Shown here: one piece after another, positions 48,885-60,945 of the stretch
Position numbering within the stretch: the stretch's first letter is position 1
Layout: each line of letters starts with the position of its first letter
Assembly (NCBI RefSeq): GCF_029227915.1
Contig: NC_079876.1
Location: 26,509,828-26,573,827, forward strand
Reading direction: 5' to 3'
From: Hydractinia symbiolongicarpus
Lineage: Eukaryota > Cnidaria > Hydrozoa > Anthoathecata > Hydractiniidae
Length of the DNA: 64,000 bases
Notes under the pieces: generated by a model
The model's database searches: none
What the model was told of the DNA's origin: nothing
Seen by the model: only the letters and a program-made list of their open reading frames with translations
Program-made: the position numbers and the translations under genes

Positions 48885-50810
48885 AAATCTTCCTGCTCAC
48901 CTTTCGAAACTAACTGGTTGAGCATCATCCCTGGTAGTTTTATACCACTCTCCGACATCTATGAGTACAATAACGTAGGAAATGCACCAGCTAGCCATCT
49001 ACTTATTTAAGACTGTCAGCAATCAAACATCTTTTGTATCGCTAAGCCAGCATTTGTTATTGAAGGTCGTTCAGAGAACGACACTGTCCAATTGAGTAAT
49101 ACTGTCCATAAAAGAAGATCAAATTTAAAAATGGAGTTTGTGACAATTGTTATAGCGAATACACACTACAATGGAGTACAGACTATACGATGGAGAGCAT
49201 GTCAAAAACAAGTACGAAAGAAGAACTGTAAATATTATTATTTTTGAGAATAGATTATGTTGAACACACGTGTCCTCAGTTTTTAACAGCAATGTAACAA
49301 ATACTGACTAATTAAAAGTTATACGACAAATAAAGACACTCATGCAATGATGATCAAAACGAGATTGAAAACATTAAGAAGAAGTTTTCTTCTTCTTAAT
49401 GTCAATCAATATGAATACGATCAATATGAAAACCAAAAAAACTTCTAAAACATTGAAAGAAGAAAGAGGGTTGGTTACATGTATGTTGAAGTTTTTACTA
49501 TAAAAGTGTTACTCTTTCAGATACATAGCTCAGGTATGAAGCGTTGGTATTTCGCAAGTCATACTTTTACCAGTATGTTTTACGGAATAATCTATGTCGG
49601 AGTCCAAGAGAAATTCAATATAAAATGACTACACTGGCATCAGCGACAATTGGCGCATTTTGAGAGTTGGGTTCCAACGAAAATTTCAAATCAGTTGATA
49701 CCAAAAGGAAATACCAAAAGGAATAAAAGAACAGGTTTAGAATTGTAAAGTTGATAATTTATGCTCCATTGCGCAAAACATTCAAAATTTTATGAAATAC
49801 GAAATTAGAAAAAGGCACTTAAACCATCAAATGTGATCTGGTACACAAAACGTTGCCACAAGAATTAAAAAAAATCCAATTAGCAACATGGAAAATCTTG
49901 TTAACTCTAACCTACGTCCAAAACCTAAACGTAGCAACTAGACATGGCATAGCAATAGAGCTACATGCAAGAACGTCTATAAAAATAATTTTAAAAGAAA
50001 ATAATCACAAAGGAGTCTATTGAAAAGACATGGGTATTCACTATGGGCGTTGTAATTTCAAATGAATATCAATTTTTATATGCAATGGCTGTTTTAAAAA
50101 TAAAATTCAATATTTTGCTTCGAACAAAATTCTTTCAGAACATATTATATTCGACTAAAATAAGAAGCTTTTCGTAGCATATTATTACTATATCATCGGC
50201 TTAAAATATTTTACCTAATGATGTGGTAATATGCTACAAAAAGCTTTAAGAGCATAATATCTAAAAGAATTTGGTTTTACTTGCAATGACATCATTGTTT
50301 TGCTTCGTCAAAATAAGATGCTTTTATTAAATTCGTGATAGTTATGATCCAGGCCATTTGCCCAACTAGCAAAAAATGATGAAGTTCCAACTAAGTATAA
50401 CAAACCCACTCTTACAGACACAAAATGAATAATATTTTGAAAATGTAGATAATGATGAGGTGACAGAACAGTAGGCTGTAATGATACTTGTCTTAAGACA
50501 GATGGTTGTTGTTATGTAGAGGTTACACCCTCTAAAGATCGTTCTTTAGGCAAATGATTTTAAGAAAATAAATTGGTTTGTGCATCTCAGAAAAAGCAAT
50601 GATGTGCCCATGAAGCAAAACACTGAATGCCAGTGAAAATACACGACATTAGTATATTCCCACTAAAAGTATCACAAATCCTACCGAAATAACGAAATCT
50701 CAATCAAAAGGCAAGTAGATTAATTTAAAATTTATTCTTTGCTTCATGTTATATTCTATTTTCAATAATTATTCCAGACCATAATTTTTTTCTTCTATTA
50801 TATTATCAGG
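48885..50810. other. Intergenic with hairpin and foldback
   Basis: No gene supported. It contains a 13-bp-arm hairpin CATTAAGAAGAAG / CTTCTTCTTAATG at 49372-49401. It may include degraded upstream parts of the piggyBac-like transposase found at 50810-51058, but no readable block was identified. Confidence 0.35.
50126..50274. repeat. Foldback element
   Basis: Arms AAAATTCTTTCAGAACATAT with AAGAAGCTTTTCGTAGCATA at the left; GTAATATGCTACAAAAAGCT with ATATCTAAAAGAATTT at the right, inverted. The loop is near 50200. Confidence 0.8.
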
Positions 50811-51058
50811 TCGACTAGGTGTTGATTTAAAGATGACAGCAAAACATCCTCTTGATCTTTCCAGTGAACTGAAAGAACGTTGTCCTATTCATAAGAAAAA
50901 TCCAAGAAAGAAATGCACTCTCTGCGCATATATATAAACTAAATCCAATAACTGGAAAGCGACTGAACACTCGTACTATCGATTTCTGTGAGAAATGTAA
51001 CAATTACATTTGCAAGAACTGTTTTTGTTCTTACCATAGCTCAAGCAGCTTGAAGTAA
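50810..51058 (+). pseudogene. piggyBac-like transposase C-terminal Cys-rich tail
   Basis: Plus strand. ELKERCPIHKKNPRKKCTLC in one frame is followed, after a frameshift in a TA-rich spot near 50935, by TRTIDFCEKCNNYICKNCF and CSYHS before a TAA at 51056. The CxxC...CxxC...CxxC...H spacing after a basic linker fits the zinc-binding C-terminal domain of piggyBac-type transposases. Nothing upstream could be read as the DDE core, so this is a small remnant. It is not clearly related to the TTAA-flanked MITE at 21865-22676. Confidence 0.5.
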
Positions 51059-52347
51059 ATTGAATTCTCACTGATATTGTCTGCCAATTCAATTCCATAA
51101 GTTCTCTTTAGTATTTTATTCTACGGTTTATGTTTTATGGCATTTGTCTTGTCTTTGTTACCGAGTGTTTTGAGTTGTTAAAAGTTGCCATAACAACCAG
51201 GATGGCTTCCATGTTCTATTGAAACCATAAAACCAAACATCGATAAGGATAATAGTAAGTTGGTTGAAAAAAAGGTGAAATTTTTACTTATTTTTCTTAA
51301 ATTTATTAACTTTACGAAAGGGTGAATAAATTGGGATAAATTGGGATTTCACGATTTTTTTAATTTTTTCCCCCATTTTTGTTGCCATATTGGTTGCCAT
51401 AGCAACAATATTTTTGAGAGTTTTTTCACTTCTAGTTTTATATTTTAATATACTCTCAGAATATATATAGTTTTAGTGGTCTTACGTTTAAAGATAGAGA
51501 GCTATCAAGGCATCTTTAGGTATGGTGTGTTCTTAATTTTCAAAATAAATTACAGGCTCCAAAGGGTTAAAGGTAGAATAGGAACGCCCAAGAAGCGTGA
51601 AGACCAAATCGTTGGGCATCGGGCTCGCTGTCGCTATATTAAAAAAGAGAGTGTAGGCGCCGGGAACAAGGTTGCCGTGGCGACTAGTCGAGATTTTGCG
51701 TGAATATCTCCGACTTATTACTGAACAAAAAAGGCGGCTATGTAAACTTAGCTTGTTATTTCTAGCAAAAACCTTTCTAATATAATAAGGATAATTGCGG
51801 CCTTTAAGTATCATATCAACAGTGGCTGCCTCAGTTTTATGGAGCGTATTACTATGGGGACATAAAACAACAACGATTCCGAGTAAATACAATTTTTTTT
51901 TTATTTTCAATAATATTAAAAATTAATGCATTGAAAAAGCGATAAATATTGTAACAGATACGTAGTGTGAAAATTTGATGTTAACGCCAATATAACAAGG
52001 ATGAAAATTCACGCGATCTTTTTATTCTCCCATTTCAAAAACGCAAAAATTTATGCCCACCTGTTTTCTTCATACCCCGGCTCTATAATCCTAGATAGGT
52101 AGGCCATGTTAACAGTTTTAAAATTGCACCACTGGGAATTCCTCCAACACCCGCAATACGAAGAAATACACGCAAGAACCTGTTATAATCCGAAAGCGAG
52201 AGGTGCAACAACTAATATGGGTTAATACATTGAAACTAGATAACTTAAAGATAGTACGTCTGTTTGCGATCATCGAAAATTCAGTAATCTTTTGCAATCT
52301 GTATTATGTCCGGAAATATAGTTCAATATAGTTCAATACGCAGACGC
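51059..52347. other. Intergenic; locally GC-richer block at 51570-51710
   Basis: 51575-51705 is GC-rich relative to its neighbours (GGGCATCGGGCTCGCTGTCG, GTAGGCGCCGGGAACAAGG), with open frames on both strands (51476-51703 plus, 51533-51910 minus) that match nothing I know. It may be a mobile-element fragment. No other feature was seen. Confidence 0.3.
52021..52026 (-). terminator. Candidate polyadenylation signal
   Basis: AATAAA on the minus strand, 322 nt beyond the stop of the 644-aa secreted protein gene. Confidence 0.35.
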
Positions 52348-55300
52348 CTATTTCCTATCCTCTAAACATCTAGATGTTCCAGACGTATCCGCTGAATAAA
52401 TTTTGAGTATAGCAAATTTATAATCCAAATTCATTATCATGTCAGTTTTCGTAAATTCGAGATTGTTTTTTTTTATTGTCACGCACAGTGACGGTGGGAT
52501 GTTGATTGATTTGATGTTAAATTGACATTGACGATTTCTCAAATTACTAAAAATTGAATTCTTTGTTTCTCCTTGTTGTAAGCAAATGCCTCTGCCACCC
52601 TTTTTGCTACAAAGTAACGCCATATCTCCAGGATTTGATTCGATATCTTTGACTCTCTTGTAATAGATTTTACCTTTACTTTTTTGATTTATCACACCGC
52701 TGCCGCCACTTTCAGTAATCTGCATGTAATATTCATGTAAATATTTAGATACGCATTTTTCTAAACCTTCTACCAGATATGGACCAAATATGACCATCGG
52801 TATTTTTGATGCGTATGTCGATTTGAGTGTACCATATTCGACTTTCATTCCTCTTGGAACAAAAATAGAGGACATCAACGTTCCTTTTCCCCAGGGCATT
52901 TGATTTATTCTTTCAAGGCTGCCATTTTCCTTTGGTATTGTATCGCACCATCCATTTTCTAAACCAAAATAAACCACATTACGCAAGAAATTCTAGTGGA
53001 TGGTTAGGTTGCCTTTTCCCACATGCCCTTATAAGATCACCATTCTCCAAATTTCCCGATTTTGTTACCTTCTGTCTACTTATATTCAGTCCTTCGCAGA
53101 CTGTTGAAGGACAAAAGTGGGAATAAAAACAATAATTGTCTCAGATAACTGATGCAGAAATTAAAACGAAATTAAATCTGTTTTTTAGACAATTTGACCC
53201 AAATTTTGCATGACAACCATAACAATATTTTTTTGAAAAAAAATTTTTACATGTAGGACAAGACGTGAAATTTTAGAACTTACAAATACTATATATACAT
53301 ATATCTGCCAGAAAGTCTAACTAAATTGTATTGATCTTACTTCTGCATATGCGAACATAGTTTGACGCATCGATATTATTATCCACATTCATTATTACAG
53401 TTAGTTTATTTTTTAAATTTGTTTTACTCGAATAAACAGACATTCCTTTAAATGGCCCAATGGAAACTTTCTTGTTGGATATTATCTTTATCGTACCATC
53501 TGAATTCCATTTTATTTTTCCTGCCAATTTAACTTCCTCACGAGGAGGAACAAACATTGATGTAAGATTCGGTAGGGAACCCTAAAAAAGGGAATTTTTA
53601 TGTGAAAAGTTGAATGTGCAACTATAGTTTAGTTACAGCGAATATTGAAGTAAAAGTTTACACTAGCTAGCTAGTTAGCCAGAAATTAATTTTTCTCTCG
53701 TAATAACAATGACAATCTGTTTTTTTTTGATAAAACGACAGTAACACTTACCGCCTTGTCTCCCTTAATGACAGAACATGTTCCTTGTAACAATTCTCCG
53801 TCGCATGCAAATATGCTTGGTCTCTCGTACAAATTGAATTCCTTATCCAGTGATTTCAAGTAACTCACGGTAGCAAACTTATTCTCCGGATGACGATATA
53901 ATTCTGAAAGTATAACCTGTTGAGATTTTTTTGTGTTTTCAAAGCTGAATAAAAACCGTAAAGCATCCTTGTCTTCGTTGCGATATTTTTTTATCTCTTT
54001 CTGTATTTTTTTGAAGTTAGCCTCATCTGACAAGGTGGCCAACAAAGTTTGACTCGTTGTATAGGTTGATAACAACTCCAGAAGGATTATGCATTTTCCA
54101 AGATCTACTTTCCCGTTCACACCACAGTACTCTTTGACTCTTGTGTGTATTTGTATACGTTTCTTCTCTGTTTCCAAAAATATGTTGTTAATATCATTGA
54201 CCAATGCGCTTGATTTTATGGTTTGGATCGAAATTAGCACCTTTTCTTGCAAATTCTTTATATCAGTGTCTTTCAGTGCGCTATAAAAAGAGAAAACGTT
54301 ATATTAGGGAATTTTTTTTATAGTGCAAGATGACCTATTTTGACGGTCCCACTAGGTTAGATGCGATAAAATTTGTGTTTATATAAAAATATTCATCCCA
54401 CTTATTACGCCGACTGTCAGAATAGAACAGAATGCGAATTATGCAATGATTTATAATGCTTAAATGTCATCTCTCGCGAGAGAAAGGAACAATGTCGCCA
54501 AAAGTTGAATACATTTAACTTTATCACGGAGCTCAAGAGCGTAAAAATATCTCAACCAGCCGTTGCATACGCTAACTAAAAACTTTAAAACTTATTGCGT
54601 TAAGAGAAAAAATTAGTGAATTGAGAACCATCCTTTACCAAAAAATATCCCGTCCAGTTCTAATACCATAGGCGTAGAAGAACCCTGGGGACGGGGTTGA
54701 ACAATAACGGAAATTTCACTAAGCGAAAACCAGCTGTAACTGTATAACAATGTGCACTGAAATCCTTATGGTTTTTAAAGTATCTTTCTCACTCTCCGAC
54801 TTGTGTTTCATGCATTCCAATCAACACGTAGCATAATGTCTCAGTCTCCTGCCATGCGCCAATCAAATTAAGCTAGAATCTTCCTCTCAACTCGGAGGGT
54901 TTGAATGCATGTGCTTTAAATCCCTTATACTAGAAGGGAAACTAGCAGAATGAACCAAAAAATGTATGAATTCAATTCAATTGTTATTGATAATTAAAAA
55001 TTGATATACAAAATTGTCTGTGTTGGGAGCGATAAGTTTATTAACCTAGTGAGAAAAGGACACATGACAACAAGAGAGGCATTACCATTATAACAGAAAT
55101 TTTTAATGATTATGCTTTACTTTTTAAATTTGTCCTCAGAAGGTGCAGGTTTAATATCGTCAACAATGTTCAAAATTGATTGGATTATCTTGACAATAGG
55201 TGTTGCAAGAGCTGGATTTTCAAAGAGCGGTGAGATGAGATCAATTGTGGAGGTGATGCCTAAAAAAAGAATATAACTCCCCTAATCTTGGTCAAAATAT

Positions 55301-56361
55301 GTTGACAAGACAGCCAATTCCGAAGTTCGCCACCACAAGTAATTGTGTAGGCTATTTCTATATTTGAACTTGTCAAAGTTCACTTGTGAATGTTCAGAGC
55401 TGAATTGGGGCTAAAAATCTTAGATTAATTGTTAAAGTTTAAATTCTTAAAATGGGCTATTTGTTGCTGACATCAGCATGGCCATTTTTCACGAATATCG
55501 ATGTCTTTTCGATGTCTGGATTATTTTAGTGTGCGGGCGTGCTAGAGAATGTGACTAGCAACTTTTTAATGCTGTCTGCCTGGCCTACGTGTGCAAAAGT
55601 AGCGACCTTGCAGCCTGCCTGTTTTGTCCATATTTGAATTATGAGGAAAAAACTGCCTTTGTCTCAATATGTTTGTCCAAGAAAAACTAAAAAAGGATTT
55701 TAAAAATTCCAAAAGACTTGCTAAGCAACTTTTAATCCTACATAAATATCATTTTTAAAATAATCTCTTTAAATTTATCACTGTGAAGAAGAAAAATTAG
55801 TTATTCGCAAAATAATTTAAATGTGGGATTAAAGTAATTTCTTCTTGGAGGACAACAAAATCTTAGGCATTCAGATTCCCTCCTTCCTTCCGTTTTGAAC
55901 ACATTCCATGAAAAATTTGACCAGAATGCGCGTTAAACCATATCCTACACAGGTGAACAAATGGACCATTCCGTCTGAAAACGAATCAATTTACGTATCA
56001 TAAAACCTCATCAATGCTTGTGGTAAAAAAGAATACGTGTTTTTTCTTCCCCTCCCCGGTTGCTACAGCTTGTAAATATGAAATTACCTTGCAATACAGC
56101 GAAATAATTCTTTTGCTTGATACCAATCAAGATTTCAGTTGCACTATTTAACACATTCTTGATTGATTCTGCAACAATTTTCTTGTCTTTTTCTTCTACT
56201 TCTTTTACTGCTTTATCTTTTTCTTCAGTTAAGTTTTTGACACTTTTCGCCAATTCCTCATTAAATTTAACTTCATTTTCTAAGTTGTTGGAGCATGTAA
56301 CATAGCTGTTGAAAACCAGCCAGAAGGCAACGCACTTCAACAGAAACATGCTAACGTACAT
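52348..56361 (-). CDS. Unknown secreted protein, five exons, about 644 aa, one apparent frameshift
   Basis: Model: complement(join(52348..53100, 53341..53581, 53752..54280, 55121..55259, 56088..56361)). Splice sites are GT-AG and the first four exons join in phase (G|GC, AA|C, phase 0, A|TC). A signal peptide (FLLKCVAFWLVFNSYVTC) leads into a charged helical stretch with EKDKAVKEVEEKDKK. Exons 1-3 (to about 314) are predicted mainly helical; exons 4-5 look beta-rich and carry most Cys, for example GDLIRACGKRQPNHPLEF, GLENGWCDTIP and ALLCSKKGGRGICLQ. No membrane segment follows, so it should be secreted. Near 52990 the frame changes by one base in a short T run (reading GAATTTCTTG), with a stop in the original frame; this is either an indel error, a pseudogene lesion, or an unrecognised short intron. 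I recognise no family. A helical N-terminal half plus beta C-terminal half occurs in some secreted membrane-active proteins, but no motif supports that reading here. Confidence 0.65.
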
Positions 56362-57837
56362 GTTTTGTCTACCTTTATGGAATAAAAAATAAATGAAAAT
56401 ATTTTTAAATCACAGCTGTGATTTTAACTTAACGGTTGAATGGAAGAAAATTTCACGAATCATTACGCATTCTATAAACGAAGGGATCATCTTATTGAAT
56501 CAGAAGGTTACGAGATGGTTGCTATTCAACATGTTACTAGTTTCTATCAGCTCATACCCTATTAAAATAGTTGCGCATTACTTAGCTATTCATTTACTGT
56601 GAAAACGTGCTTCGCCAAATAGTAAATTAAGAAAACAATCACGTTTTGTATGATTTGTACTATAAATTTTTAGAAATTGTTTATCAGCTGTTCTTGATGC
56701 ATTCTGGATTTCTAAAAAGCAGAATTCTATTCAGCCGACGCTATACATATATATATATATATATATATACTATAAGCGTGCGAAATTCCAGAGACTTTTA
56801 GAGCTTCTTATGTCTAGTCATGTAAAGTAATGCTAAATAACTATTTGTAAACGGGAAATTATTTTTGCACTTCTCACCAATTCTTGCCAAATTCGCGAAA
56901 ATAAATCCACAGCAAATGACTCTCGAAAATAAATCCACGCAAAAATCCTCTCCTTAAGGTATCTCTGTTGTCGAGGATTTAAAATCGTGAAAAGATGTGA
57001 CTTGCCAATGTTTGCAGAAGTTTGCAAACCTTGTACAAAGCAAAAAGGTTTATTGTTCAATTATTTTCTTATTCACTTTGTCAACCGAAAATAAGAGCCT
57101 TATTGTCTACGTAATCTCTTCAAGACTTAGGGCACTATTCGAGAAATAAAATTTAGTGAGTGCAGTGCGCATGCGTATCTTGCCTCGATTACTACGAAAA
57201 TAAGTTGCATTCATACATATTTTTTGGAAGAACAAGATCCAAAAGCCATCCAAAGTTATTTTTGAAGTATATTCTCTCTCTATAAAAAAAGTTTCATATA
57301 ACGAATATTTCTTTTTTTTAACCCTATTCGTTCAAAAACTATCCCCTAGTTTTTTTATGAAATCCTACAGTATAACGGAATTAGCATAAATAACTTTATT
57401 AGCTACAGCTTTCGAGTTTCCGGAGGTTCAAAGGAATTGGGAATTCTGAAATTCTTATGTACATTCTAAGAAAATTACACAAAAGGACCAATTATACTAC
57501 TTTTAAAAACACAACGTTGTGTTATATGACCAGGTATGGATAGCGACGTTTCCACTATTGCACATTGTTGGAAACTAAGTTTCTTTTTGGATTCCGTACG
57601 GCAATGTTTTGCGGGTTTGATTGCACATGGCCAGTACTTTAGTATTTAAGGCCATTCTCGCAAGGATTTTTTTGCTAACAGTGTTTCATGTTCTTCATAT
57701 CTTTTATTTTTCATATACAACAAAACTTCGCGTTTATGACGAAAATCGTGAAAAACAGAGTACAAAGATATATATTGTAAGATGCACGTCATAACAAATG
57801 GTCATTTTCACGGTTTTTATTCTCCGGAAAAAAGGCA
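56362..57837. other. Intergenic, upstream of the secreted-protein gene
   Basis: A (TA)n run lies at about 56746-56770, and a fragment with TTCGCGAAAATAAATCCAC repeats at 56890-56945. No gene supported. Confidence 0.4.
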
Positions 57838-58859
57838 TATGAGAAAAGTGAGACCCGATATCCTATGTGATACCCGAGACCCTGACACCGATCCCCAATA
57901 CCCTGATACCGATCCCCGATACCCTGATTTTTTTTTATTATCATTTTTTTGTTGTTGTTGTTGAATGTGTACGATGATAAAAACACATTGCGATATGTAT
58001 ATTTATATGATTTATTTGATATGTAATATGTATATTTCTTCGTTATACGGAAATATTTGTTGCACGTAATATGCGAATATGCTGGTCAACAATGGTTATA
58101 TATTACCAGGAACTACAATAAAACTAGCATCGAAAAAATTATTTTGTCTGTTTAAACATGAATGATTAAAGTGATAATGGACGTTTTTAAATTCATTAGA
58201 GAATGTTTATTTTTTCGTTGTAGAGTCGAAATAACTCCTTTTATTTTTCGAAACGACGATTAAATTTTGTATATTGTCCGATGGAATGTTTGACTACAAT
58301 TTTCCTCCACAACTATAGCAAGTTGATACATTTTTGTGGGTGTAGTTGAGAAGAAAAAGACATAACCATTATCTGTTGGCACATGTGGTGCTGCTTTTAT
58401 CCACTGATGTTGAAGGTGGAATAGGTTGCATTGATGGTAGTATTGAAGATGTTTGTATTGAAGGCGCAGATGATACTAATGGTTGCGTTGAATATGAATT
58501 GCCCATGTTCTTATCCTCAGAAAATTCTACTAAGTTTCTGATATTAGGTGTGCCTTGGAAAGTTACTATAAATTCACTAAAAACACTTCCTTCGATCCAT
58601 CGAACAGGCATTTTCGCATTATCGCTTAATCTTGACGTTTTCTCATTAATTATTCATTCATCGAATGTGCGCCTTTCTTCGAATAAACCAACATATATGT
58701 TACGTTGAAAAAAACAAGAAAATAATGAGAAAAAGTTAGAATAAAAATAGTCGAAAAAAAATCAAGAAATAAAAAAATCAGGGTATCGGGTATCGGTATC
58801 AGGGTATTGGGTCTCGGGTATCGGTGTCAGGGTATCGGGTCTGGGGTATCACATACGGC

Positions 58860-60632
58860 ATTTTTTTCTTTCTTTTTATTTTTCCGCTGAAGAATTTACA
58901 GTTTTCCGTAAGAATAAAATACAAATCTTAAGCTATTATATCGTATAATCTAAAGATAGGATTGCATATGCTAAAAATATTAGCTAGAAAGGTAAAAAAT
59001 GGCAGGAGCGAGAAGAAGGCTATAATAGCCTTATCAACAAGCCCCCAACCTATATAAAAGGTTAGCATTGAAGATGATGAGGAGTTGTGTTATGTGTCGT
59101 ACGTTGTAACTGTCGTGTGTTCTAAAATAAATATAGATTGTCAGTAGTCAATAGTTTATGTTTTAGTTTAAGTTTGAATTCGTTAAGTGATGTAATAGTT
59201 TTCATGTCGTTATCAAGAAATGTATTCCACAATTTAGGTCCTCTGCTAGTTATAGAGAACTTTGTGATTGTGTAATTTATCCTAGGTTGATAAAAACTGT
59301 TAATTGAAAATCTGGATGGATATTTATGTTGTATCTTCTGAAACATATTGTTTTCAAGCTTAAACGTAAAAATAAGAGTTTGATAAATGTTTAGTTGGTA
59401 TACATTCAGTACACCTATCTTTTTTAATAACTCTCTGGAGTGAGTGTACCTGTCAACATTTAAAATAATTCTGATTGCATGTTTTTGTTTATTTTGTAAT
59501 TTTGTAGCGTTGGTGATGCACAACGCAATATTTGCATAATTTAGATAGCAGCGAATTAAAGAAGAATATATGTTTTTTAAACAATTCTGATCTAGAACAG
59601 ATTTTGCTTTGAAAAGGATGTCAATATTCTTTGCGACCTTTTCTTCTAAAATATTTATATGTTCTCTCCAAGTAACATTTTCATCAAGAATAATCCTAAA
59701 AATTTCATGGATTGTGCTCTTTTTATACTTATATTAATAAAAGATAAATCAGGAAACTTTAATGGCATGTCATCTTTTTCATTTTGCCTGTGAAAAAGTG
59801 TGTACTTTGTTTGCCACCTTAGAGAGTTCATTATTGACTGTGCGCAATAATGTTTTTATATCTCTACGTGCATAAAACAGATTTGTATCATCTGCAAATA
59901 AAATTGCATGCAAAATATTCGAAGCTTTGTTTAAATCATTTACATATATAAGGAATAAGAGTGAACCTTGTAGAACTCCACAGATGATTGTTTTGTCATT
60001 TGTACTTCCACCGCCAAAGTAAATAACTTTCAAACCTGCGAATGTTGGAAATATGGATACCATAGTTTTTGAGTTTTTATAGTAGAATTTTGTGATCTAC
60101 GGTGTCAAATGTTTTGCTTAGATCTATAAAAATTCCTAGTACGTACTTGTTTTCGTCAAACGCTTTTGATATTTCATTAACAAATTTAACTATTGCGTGA
60201 TCAGTAGAATGACCTGCTTGAAAGTCAAATTGATTGTCGTATAAAATATTATTAGCAGTTAAAAAAAAGTAAAATCTATTGTACATTATGCGTTCTAGTA
60301 TTTTTGAGAAACATGGAAGAACTGATATTGGTCTATAACTAGATACATTAGTCATTTCGCCTATTTTGTATACTGGTAGAACTCTTGCAATTTTAAGTTT
60401 GTCAGGAAAATATCCTTGCAGCAGGGAAAAGTTAAATATATGCATTAGTGGAATTTTTATAGCATTTTTTGTTTGTTTTACAACGTTACTATTTACGTCA
60501 TCAAAACATGGACTTTTATTTGATTGTAGTGAGTCGATCGCTTTGAATAATTCATTTTCACTTAGTTCGTTATTTTCCATTTGTGTGTTATTAACAGTGA
60601 GAAAGGATTTAAAACTCAAATAGCTAGGTTCA
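58860..60632 (-). mobile_element. CR1/Jockey-like LINE, 5'-truncated, inserted in the element's right end
   Basis: Minus strand. The 3' end is an A-rich tail (T-rich on plus, 58860-58885). The RT body reads toward lower coordinates from about 60620. It starts abruptly in the middle of the ORF with no endonuclease, as expected for 5' truncation on insertion. The two flanks carry related stretches ending CACATACGG, compatible with a long diverged target duplication or with the tandem nature of the target. Confidence 0.75.
59122..60619 (-). pseudogene. LINE reverse transcriptase (broken)
   Basis: Blocks in order on the minus strand: ELFKAIDSLQSNKSPCFDDV, KIARVLPVYKIG, SSYRPISVLPCFSKILERIM, FQAGHSTDHAIV, GIFIDLSKTFDTVDHKIL; then, after a frameshift near 60070, GVLQGSLLFLIYVNDL (the usual ILGP is missing) and the catalytic HAILFADDTNLFY (FADD intact); finally the C-terminal TNATKLQNKQKHAIRIILNV and GPKLWNTF. 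It is clearly a CR1/Jockey-type RT with several stops and indels. Confidence 0.85.
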
Positions 60633-60789
60633 ATCGGGTATCGGTATCAGGGTGTTGGGTCTCGGGTAACACATACGGTATCGGGTCTCACTTTTCTCAT
60701 AGGCCTGGAAAAAAGGCTATAAAGCTCCCACATTTGGCTCCATTGGCTGGAGAAGTTTTTTCATCTAGTTGCTGATCATCATGCCGTTC

Positions 60790-60945
60790 ATCATAGTGTG
60801 TGTATTGTATATGTGCTGTGCCAAGTCAACGAGGCGAGAATTATTGTATGCGTGCTTTGCCAAACCAACGAGGCGAGAAGGTGTATTGTATGCGTGCTTT
60901 GCCAAGCCAAAAAGGCGAGGCGGATCTAGGGTTAGGCAGCCTAGA
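60790..60945 (+). repeat. Short tandem repeat with conserved reading frame
   Basis: About three diverged copies (39-42 bp steps) of a unit containing GTGCTTTGCCAAGCCAACGA and GGCGAGAAGG. Because both steps are multiples of three, the 63-codon plus frame at 60769-60960 repeats YACFAKPTRRE. No evidence that it is translated. Confidence 0.6.

Larger units (their letters stand above)
57838..60704. mobile_element. Mirrored-minisatellite inverted-repeat element, copy 2, split by a LINE
   Basis: The left end starts ATGAGAAAAGTGAGACCCGA and continues as an array of GATACCCGAGACCCTGACAC-like units to about 57928. The inverted right array runs from about 58778 (CAGGGTATCGGGTATCGGTA) to 58858, is interrupted by a minus-strand LINE, and resumes at about 60637 to finish GGGTCTCACTTTTCTCATAG at about 60704, the complement of the left terminus. 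The interior at 58020-58690 is shared with copy 1, but copy 2 holds about 300 bp (58285-58590) that copy 1 lacks, containing a minus frame with PVRWIEGSVFSEFIVTFQGT. No known transposase was seen. Confidence 0.75.

Noticed and set aside
52640-52680. DIESNPGD in the secreted protein, resembling a 2A motif
   Set aside because: A 2A site needs Pro after NPG; here Asp follows, and the context lacks the upstream hydrophobic/GD pattern. Treated as coincidence.
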